Shown here: in pieces, positions 1 through 5,768 of the stretch
How the letters are laid out: every line of letters begins with the position of its first letter
Numbering within the stretch: the stretch's first letter is position 1
NCBI GenBank assembly: GCA_013694495.1
Contig: JACDCH010000223.1
Location: forward strand, 1 to 5,768
Length of the DNA stretch: 5,768 bases
Source of the DNA: Acidimicrobiia bacterium
Lineage (GTDB): Bacteria; Actinomycetota; Acidimicrobiia; Acidimicrobiales; JACDCH01
Direction of reading: 5' to 3'
Translations under genes and position numbers: made by a program
The notes under the pieces: generated by a model
The model's database searches: none
Seen by the model: only the letters and a program-made list of their open reading frames with translations
What the model was told of the DNA's origin: nothing

Positions 1-380
1 CGGCGGCGCCGGCCGTCACCGCCGCCCCGGCCACGACCGCACCGCCTGCGCCGCCCACCTCGAACCCCGAGGACTGCGCCGCGGCGGGTGAGGATCCCGG
101 CGGGCAGCAGCCGGGCCGCCCCGCGGAAGCGGTCTACGACGCCTTCGTGCGCAGCGACCCGGGCTGCGCCCAGCCGCTGATGACCGCGGAGGCACTGGAC
201 GCGCTCTTCAGCCGGCCGCCCCAGGAGCGGGACTTCCAGGGCTGCACGGAGACCGGGGGCGGCGGCGCCGACTGCGTCTTCTTCACCCCGGGCGAGAGCA
301 CCTCGGCCATCCACCTGTTCATGGAGCTGACGGCCGAAGGCCGCTGGGTGGTCACCCAGGTCCAGGAGACCGAGGGCTGA
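1..380 (+). CDS. Exported/anchored protein with Ala-Pro-Thr linker and small four-cysteine C-terminal domain (5' truncated)
   Basis: The reading frame is open from base 3 to the TGA at 378-380, giving 125 visible residues; the start lies before the window. The first 20 or so residues are almost only Ala, Pro and Thr, like the flexible linker that follows a signal peptide or membrane anchor in actinobacterial exported proteins. The remaining ~100 residues form a compact domain with four cysteines (visible residues 25, 55, 81, 91), which could make two disulfides outside the cytoplasm. It begins with an amphipathic helix (PAEAVYDAFV) and ends in strands (RWVVTQVQE). That order resembles NTF2-like accessory domains of mycobacterial-type lipoproteins, but this is only a shape resemblance. 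A GTG at 147 would be a false internal start because it would cut the helix. I do not recognise the family. It converges on the DUF983 gene across 65 bp. Confidence 0.68.
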   Translation, partial: AAPAVTAAPATTAPPAPPTSNPEDCAAAGEDPGGQQPGRPAEAVYDAFVRSDPGCAQPLMTAEALDALFSRPPQERDFQGCTETGGGGADCVFFTPGESTSAIHLFMELTAEGRWVVTQVQETEG

Positions 381-388
381 GCACCCCT

Positions 389-418
389 GACCGCGGCCGG
401 CTCCGCCGGATGCCGGTC
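389..418. terminator. Possible bidirectional hairpin between convergent genes
   Basis: The 65-bp gap between the stop at 380 and the convergent stop at 446 holds a small hairpin. An inner 5-bp stem, CCGGC (397-401) with GCCGG (405-409), has a 3-nt loop. An outer stem, GACCG (389-393) with CGGTC (414-418), is separated from it by an internal loop. There is no T-run on either side, and in sequence this GC-rich short stems arise easily by chance, so the call rests mainly on the convergent position. Confidence 0.3.
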
Positions 419-445
419 GGACGAGCGCTGCGCCGGGGAGGTGGC

Positions 446-880
446 TCAGCCGCCCTCGCGGCGCCGGTGCTCGGCCGCCATCCACGTCGCCGCCGTGGCC
501 TCCTCGTCGGGTTCGAGGGGGCGCATGGCGAGGTCGAGGGCGGCCCACGTGGCGGCGGCGCGGGGGTAGAAGAGCACAGGGACGACGAGGGCGATGCCGA
601 CGCAGGCCACGAGGATCGGCCAGATGGCGCCGGAGGCGTCGGTAATCGAGCGCCACAGCACCCAGGCCATCACCGCCAGCCACAGGACGGCCAGCGTCAC
701 GCTGAAGTTCACGAGGAACACGCCGGTGACGAAGCCCTCCTCCCGGGAGAACTGGAAGCCGCACGTGGGGCACCGGGGCTGCAGCTTGAAGTAGCCGGCG
801 AAGATGCCCTGGGCGCCGCAGCGGGCGCAGCGCTTCCGCAGGCCCCGGCCGACCCTCACGAGCGGCCCGACCCGCTCCAT
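446..880 (-). CDS. DUF983 family zinc-ribbon membrane protein
   Basis: The gene encodes 144 residues from an ATG at 880, ending with TGA at 448-446. The N-terminus has a treble-clef-like zinc ribbon: CxxC at Cys18/Cys21 and CxxC at Cys37/Cys40, joined by the GIFAGYFKL stretch, which is the hallmark of DUF983. Two hydrophobic segments follow (about residues 50-76 and 86-105), then the conserved family ending YPRAAATWAALDLAMRPLE and a charged tail. So it is a small inner-membrane protein with a cytoplasmic or membrane-proximal zinc site. The family's biochemical role is not established. The open frame continues upstream inside the propeller gene, but that part reads as low-quality Ser/Arg/Pro sequence, so the ATG is preferred. 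A GTG four codons earlier (892) is possible. There is no clear Shine-Dalgarno sequence. It sits 22 bp downstream of the propeller gene and is probably co-transcribed with it. Confidence 0.9.
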   Translation of the reverse strand: MERVGPLVRVGRGLRKRCARCGAQGIFAGYFKLQPRCPTCGFQFSREEGFVTGVFLVNFSVTLAVLWLAVMAWVLWRSITDASGAIWPILVACVGIALVVPVLFYPRAAATWAALDLAMRPLEPDEEATAATWMAAEHRRREGG

Positions 881-902
881 CGACTGCGGCACCGCCGGGA
901 GG

Positions 903-2465
903 CTACGGCGGCGCGGTGGTCGTCTGGTCGCCGAGGGCGTGGAAGCGGCCGGCCCGGGTGCCGACGAAGATGCGCCCGTCCCACACGGCCGGGGTCGACT
1001 CGATGCAGCCGCCGAGCTCGACGGTCCACAGCTCCGGGGGCAGCACCCGCGGGTCGGACACGTCATAGCCGTGGAGGAACCCGTTGCAGTCGCCCTGGAT
1101 CATCACGTCGTCGACGACGACCGTCGACTGCCACGTGGGGCCGGGCAGCTCGAACTGCCACAGCTGCTCGCCCGTGGCCATGTCCCAGCCCCGCACCCGG
1201 CCGGCGTCGTCGGGCACGATCACGACACCGTCGTGGAGGGCCGGCGTGGCCCAGAACCCGCCGGGCCGGTGGTCCATGTTCGGGACCGACCACACGAGCG
1301 GCGCCTCCGGGCGGCGGGGGTCGAGCTTCATCAGCTGGCCGACCTCGGCGCTGCGGGCGTTGAACCGCTCGTACTCGCTGGCGACGTAGAGGAAGCCCTC
1401 CTCATCGATCACGACCGAGGCGTCCGTGTCGTCACCCGTCCAGAACCGGAACACCTGGGTGGGTTCGACGCCGTCGGCGAGGCCGGCGACGTCCCAACCC
1501 TGCACGAGGCCGCCGGAGTTGGCGAAGTACACGACCTCGTCGTGGATGGCCACGGAGCCCTCGATCGACACGTCGTTGTCGCCGATCCCGGCCAGGAGGT
1601 CCTGGTCCCAGCCGGGGGTGTTGAAGACCAGCTGGGGATCGACCTGGACGAGCCCGTCGGCGCCCATCGACCGGTTCAGCTTCACGATGTGGAACTGGGA
1701 ATTCTCGCCCCCCTCGAACAGGTAGTCGTCAATCACGAGGCCGGCGCCGTCCCAGTCGTTGTTCCACAACGTCGGCGACACGGCGTCGGCGCTCAGTGAC
1801 CACAGCTCGGTCGGTTCGGGTCGGTCGATGGCGATGACGTGGTACTCGTTGTCCCGGGAGCCCGAGTAGACGAGGGGGAAGCCGTCGGGGTCGACGGTGA
1901 CCGAGCCCTTGATGATGTCGCCAGTCGGGAAGGGCGGGAGGATGTCCTCGCCGGTGTGGAAGTCGACGAAGTGCACGGCGCGGTCGTAGGCGCCGAACAC
2001 CACCCACGTCCGGCCGTCGCGCTCGAACACCGAGGGCTGGCCGGTCCACCCCGACCCGCACCACGTCCTCGTCTCGGACCCGACCGACGACTCGGCGCAC
2101 ATGCCGCCCGACGTGCCGGGGTAGCTCCACAGCTCCACCGGCGCCTCGGGCACGGGGCCCTGGCCGTAGTAGCTCCGGGTCGCGCTGCCCCGGAACGTGA
2201 GGAGGCCGGGGGTGGCGAAGCCCGACTGCGGCCCCGGATCGGGCGCGGCGGTGGTGGGCGTCGTCGTGGTCGCCTGCCCCCCGTCGTCTGCCGGCCCGTC
2301 CGCGGGCTGTTCGACCGCACCGCCGGTGCCGGGCCCCACCGCCGTGGTGCCGTCGTCGCCCCGGGACAGAACCGCTGCCGTGACCAGGCCCCCGAGGATG
2401 AGGACGGCGAGCACGGCCAGCGTGGTTCGGCGGCGTCTCGGCGTGGGAGCAGCGTGCGAAGGCAA
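903..2465 (-). CDS. Membrane-anchored eight-bladed PQQ-like beta-propeller protein
   Basis: The protein has 520 residues. An Arg-rich cytoplasmic stub (residues 10-13) precedes one hydrophobic segment (about 15-34) with no lipobox cysteine, so it is an uncleaved anchor or signal peptide. A Gly/Asp/Thr/Pro linker (35-82) follows. The rest is a beta-propeller with eight recognisable blade repeats at about 143-173, 187-216, 238-264, 302-329, 348-382, 404-437, 445-470 and 488-511. The sixth blade carries the Trp-docking pattern of PQQ/BamB propellers (WDMATGEQLW). Cys123/Cys136 and Cys460/Cys487 look like two disulfide pairs. No dehydrogenase heme domain is present, so a binding or scaffold role outside the membrane is more likely than alcohol or sugar oxidation; this is inferred. 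The start is TTG: an in-frame TAG lies five codons upstream, and the next GTG (residue 18) would remove part of the anchor. Confidence 0.9.
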   Translation of the reverse strand: MPSHAAPTPRRRRTTLAVLAVLILGGLVTAAVLSRGDDGTTAVGPGTGGAVEQPADGPADDGGQATTTTPTTAAPDPGPQSGFATPGLLTFRGSATRSYYGQGPVPEAPVELWSYPGTSGGMCAESSVGSETRTWCGSGWTGQPSVFERDGRTWVVFGAYDRAVHFVDFHTGEDILPPFPTGDIIKGSVTVDPDGFPLVYSGSRDNEYHVIAIDRPEPTELWSLSADAVSPTLWNNDWDGAGLVIDDYLFEGGENSQFHIVKLNRSMGADGLVQVDPQLVFNTPGWDQDLLAGIGDNDVSIEGSVAIHDEVVYFANSGGLVQGWDVAGLADGVEPTQVFRFWTGDDTDASVVIDEEGFLYVASEYERFNARSAEVGQLMKLDPRRPEAPLVWSVPNMDHRPGGFWATPALHDGVVIVPDDAGRVRGWDMATGEQLWQFELPGPTWQSTVVVDDVMIQGDCNGFLHGYDVSDPRVLPPELWTVELGGCIESTPAVWDGRIFVGTRAGRFHALGDQTTTAPP

Positions 2466-2474
2466 AGCCGTGCG

Positions 2475-2480
2475 AGCCTA
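2475..2480 (-). promoter_or_regulatory. Candidate -10 element for the propeller gene (weak)
   Basis: In the 23-bp gap between the two divergent starts, the minus strand reads TAGGCT, which fits the TAnnnT form of an actinobacterial -10 box. It lies nine bases before the TTG start, so the mRNA would have a leader of only about three bases or none. No convincing -35 box was found at the usual spacing. The TAG inside this hexamer is also the in-frame stop that fixes the start of the propeller gene. Confidence 0.25.
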
Positions 2481-2488
2481 GTGAGCTG

Positions 2489-3298
2489 GTGGAACGGGGC
2501 AGCGGTCGGTTCGGGGCTGGGGCGGCGGCGATCGCCTTCAGCGCGGCCGCGCTCGTGGCCGCGGCGGTGGTCTTGGTGTTCCACCCCTTCGACCCGGCTG
2601 CCCCCCGCTCGGTGGGGACGACGTCCATCCCCTCCGGCCCGACCACGGGCTCCGGCAACGAGATCGCCCCGCCGCAGCCGCCGGCACCGACGGACCGCCT
2701 GGTCGCCGAAGCGGTCGGCGAGGACCTCGAGGTGTTCGACGCCCCAGGAGCGACCGTCCCGTCCCGGGTCCTGCGCCGAGCCGACGAGGCCAGCGGGCAC
2801 CTCGTGCTCCTCGTCCGCACCCCGCCCCGGGACGACGGCTGGCTCGAGGTCGAGCTGGCGGTGCGGCCCAACGGCAGCCTCGGTTGGGTGCGCAGCGACG
2901 ACGTCTCCCTCGCCACCACGCCCTTCCGCATCGAGATCCGCCTCGGCGCCCACTCGCTGCGGGTGTTGGAGGGCGACGACGTGGTCGTCGAGGCCCCGCT
3001 CGGCATCGGTGCCGAGGCGCCGCCGCTGCCCGGGGACTACTTCCTACGGGAGCTCCTGGCGCCCGACGAGCCCTTCGGCGACTACGGACCCCTGGCCTAC
3101 GCCCTGTCGGGCTACGCCCTCAGCCCCACGTCGGTGCTCGGCGGCGACGGGCGCCTCGCCCTGCACGGCACGAGCAACCCCACCGACCTCCTGGTCGACG
3201 GCGGTCCGGGTTCTCTGCGCGTGACCAACGACGTCATCACCTACCTCGCCCGCACCGTGGGTCCGCCGCTGGGCACGCCGGTAACCATCATCCCGTGA
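2489..3298 (+). CDS. Membrane-anchored SH3-like/YkuD L,D-transpeptidase-like protein with Ser in place of the catalytic Cys
   Basis: The protein has 269 residues from a GTG start. A single membrane anchor (about 9-31) is followed by a Pro/Gly/Thr linker (32-69), an SH3b-like module (about 70-143, containing GWVRSDDVSL) and a YkuD domain (about 145-269). YkuD enzymes make 3-3 cross-links in peptidoglycan, or attach proteins to it, through a cysteine in an HGT...(S/T)xGCxR motif. Here the fold markers are present: PLPGDYF near 179, GGDGRLALHGT with His226, then GSLRV with Arg244 and a family-like C-terminus. The His-to-nucleophile spacing of 16 is canonical, but the nucleophile position is Ser242 (codon TCT, 3212-3214), and the position three before it, normally Ser/Thr, is Gly239. 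Catalysis by the usual thioester route is therefore not expected. The gene is divergent from the propeller gene and convergent with the small ORF. No strong ribosome binding site was seen. Confidence 0.85.
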   Translation: MERGSGRFGAGAAAIAFSAAALVAAAVVLVFHPFDPAAPRSVGTTSIPSGPTTGSGNEIAPPQPPAPTDRLVAEAVGEDLEVFDAPGATVPSRVLRRADEASGHLVLLVRTPPRDDGWLEVELAVRPNGSLGWVRSDDVSLATTPFRIEIRLGAHSLRVLEGDDVVVEAPLGIGAEAPPLPGDYFLRELLAPDEPFGDYGPLAYALSGYALSPTSVLGGDGRLALHGTSNPTDLLVDGGPGSLRVTNDVITYLARTVGPPLGTPVTIIP

Positions 3299-3319
3299 CC
3301 AGCGGTTTCGCGGTCAGGG
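3292..3319. terminator. Hairpin over the ldt-like stop codon; probable bidirectional terminator
   Basis: The left arm is CCC (3292-3294), TGACC (3296-3300) and GCG (3302-3304). It pairs with CGC (3309-3311), GGTCA (3312-3316) and GGG (3317-3319) around a GTTT loop. That makes 11 pairs with two single-base bulges (G3295, A3301). The TGA stop of the transpeptidase-like gene forms part of the stem, and the convergent small gene ends 12 bp to the right. There is no T-run, as is common in high-GC actinobacteria. The position between two convergent stops supports a terminator or a barrier to 3' read-through. Confidence 0.5.
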
Positions 3320-3330
3320 ACGGAGTTGGG

Positions 3331-3495
3331 TCAGCTGTGGGCGTGGGGCCGGATCGGCGGGTGGACCAGCGCGGGACGCGGGCGGGAGTCGCCCGTGTTC
3401 GCCGCACGACGGCCGCTCCCGAGGATCCCGCCAGCTGCCAGGGCCACGGGCACGGAGACACCGGCCCAGGCAGCGAGGACGATCCAAAGGTTCAC
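3331..3495 (-). CDS. Small single-span membrane protein, hypothetical
   Basis: From a GTG at 3495 the product has 54 residues. It begins with one hydrophobic helix of about 24 residues (starting NLWIVLAAWAGVSVPVAL), followed directly by a GRR positive patch and a soluble tail rich in Arg, Pro and His ending in HPPIRPHAHS. The positive patch after the helix suggests the tail stays in the cytoplasm. I do not recognise a named family. Support for a real gene is the well-formed transmembrane segment, a same-strand position 112 bp after prfC, and a stop beside the hairpin at 3292-3319. The start is uncertain: a TTG at 3528 would add 11 residues and has an AGGTG four bases before it, whereas the GTG places the helix at the N-terminus but has only a distant GGGG. 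The other frames here look random. Confidence 0.55.
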   Translation of the reverse strand: MNLWIVLAAWAGVSVPVALAAGGILGSGRRAANTGDSRPRPALVHPPIRPHAHS

Positions 3496-3607
3496 GGGAC
3501 CAACTGTTCCCCACTGTCGCCCGATCAACCATCACCTGAACGGACCATTTCCTGGTGCCGATCGGGGGATGTCACGGTGGGCTCCGGTCGACGCCGCCCC
3601 GTTGCGG
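3496..3607. other. Gap between prfC and the small membrane gene; no promoter-like TA steps
   Basis: This 112-bp stretch contains no TA dinucleotide, so it has no TAnnnT-type -10 box on either strand. That favours read-through from prfC into the small gene, or an atypical promoter. It has one inverted repeat: CCGATC (3521-3526) with GATCGG (3560-3565), plus inner CACC (3533-3536) with GGTG (3554-3557), enclosing a loop of about 17 bases. This could form an mRNA structure around the TTG candidate start of the small gene, or be chance. No tRNA or other RNA gene was seen. Confidence 0.35.
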
Positions 3608-5184
<1,577 letters not shown>

Positions 5185-5185
<1 letters not shown>

Positions 5186-5768
5186 CAGGCCGGGGTGAAC
5201 GAGACGAGGTCGGTCGTGGTGTCGCTGACGACGCGGAAGGCCTGGTAGGTCAGGTCGGTCACCTGATGGGTCCGGACGCTCGTGCGCCGCGCGGGATCGA
5301 ACCAGCCCGTGAGCTGCACGGTGCCGGTGAGCTCGCCCGCGAACGTGATCGTGGTGTCCATGACCGGCGCGTCGACGGTGCCGCCGGCGACGTCGATGCG
5401 CTCCGGGGCCCGGACGGTGGTCGACTGGGTCACCGTCGTGCGGCCGCCGCTCTCGCTCAGCTGCCACTGCCAGCTGTCGCCGGCGACGAGCGGCAGGCGG
5501 GCGAAGAGCACGGGCGGCTCGGCGACGAAGTGGTACTCGAGGACCCCGGGGAACACGACGTCGAGGCGCAGCAGCTGCACCTGGTCGCCGAGGTAGCGGA
5601 GGTCGGTGGTCTGGCCCGACACCTCGGACTGGCGGACGTCGGTGTCGTTCAGGTGTTCGACTGTGCGGGTCGAGTCCTCGTCGAGCGGCTCGGGTGCGAC
5701 CTGGAGGGGGAGCACCTGGGCCGTCCCGGTGGTCCGGAGCCGGTACGCCCCTGCGGCCGGGAGGTCGG
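5185..5768 (-). CDS. Beta-strand-rich hypothetical protein, probably extracytoplasmic (5' truncated)
   Basis: The frame is open from the right edge of the window to the TGA at 5187-5185, giving 193 visible residues. A GTG at 5715 is probably internal: the 17 residues before it (including AGAYRLRTTG) continue the same alternating-strand pattern. The sequence has almost no helix and no cysteine. Its order, a YRLRTTG opening strand, then LPLVAGDSW, a Thr-rich strand pair, ERIDVAGGTVDAPV, GWFDPARRTSV and a final strand, resembles large curved beta-sheet or barrel proteins of the DUF3108/LolA-like kind found in envelopes. That is a resemblance of pattern only; no family is recognised and the N-terminal export signal, if any, lies outside. 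Its stop overlaps the prfC start by one base, so the two are in one transcript. Confidence 0.75.

Noticed and set aside
881..1066. N-terminal extension of the DUF983 protein to a start inside the propeller gene
   Set aside because: The added 62 residues are Ser/Arg/Pro filler from the +1-type frame of the propeller gene; family similarity begins right after the ATG at 880.
1106..1119. Perfect 14-bp palindrome CGTCGTCGACGACG
   Set aside because: It lies within the propeller coding sequence and simply encodes a Val-Asp run with GC-rich codons; no regulatory context.
410..1799. Two long plus-strand open frames (410-1363 and 804-1799) opposite the DUF983 and propeller genes
   Set aside because: Both are low-complexity Arg/Gly/Pro or Val/Asp/Glu sequences antisense to well-supported genes; shadows of codon bias.
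1729..3006. Minus-strand open frames spanning the divergent region (to 3006 and 2953)
   Set aside because: They cross both start regions out of frame and translate to Arg/Ser/Pro-rich low-complexity sequence. The anchored propeller and YkuD-type frames explain the region better.
3212..3214. The Ser codon in the YkuD motif as a simple sequencing error for Cys
   Set aside because: Not fully excluded, but the neighbouring motif position (Gly239 for Ser/Thr) is also changed, and a second coincidental error would be needed.
3314..3535. A 73-codon minus-strand frame overlapping the small membrane gene, with an ATG start at 3535
   Set aside because: Its product is Arg/Pro/Gly-rich without a membrane segment or motif, whereas the overlapping frame has a clean transmembrane helix.

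Overview
The window is very GC-rich, with strongly GC-biased third codon positions, GTG and TTG starts, and long spurious open frames opposite the real genes. This points to a high-GC actinobacterium. The form of the DUF983 protein and of the release factor, and the mix of anchored envelope proteins, suggest an Acidimicrobiia-like lineage, but that placement is inference from protein appearance, not from a search.

Layout from left to right: (i) the 3' part of a plus-strand gene for an exported Ala/Pro/Thr-linker protein with four cysteines (ends 380). (ii) A convergent minus-strand pair: an anchored eight-bladed PQQ-like beta-propeller (2465 down to 903) followed 22 bp later by a DUF983 zinc-ribbon membrane protein (880 down to 446). 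(iii) Head to head with the propeller, only 23 bp away, a plus-strand membrane-anchored SH3-like plus YkuD-type L,D-transpeptidase-like protein (2489-3298). (iv) A minus-strand run at the right: a partial beta-rich hypothetical protein (enters from beyond 5768, ends 5185), prfC encoding peptide chain release factor 3 (5185 down to 3608, start overlapping the previous stop by one base), and a small single-span membrane protein (about 3495 down to 3331). A hairpin across the ldt-like stop codon separates the two convergent transcripts.

Apart from prfC, every gene looks membrane-bound or extracytoplasmic, so this is mainly a cell-envelope neighbourhood with a housekeeping translation gene in it. 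No mobile element, CRISPR array, rRNA or tRNA was seen. The most notable observation is that the L,D-transpeptidase-like protein keeps the fold signature, including His226 and Arg244 with canonical spacing, but has Ser242 where the catalytic cysteine belongs and has also lost the Ser/Thr that normally starts that motif. It is either a pseudoenzyme or a serine variant of the family. Nothing else amounts to a clearly new system.
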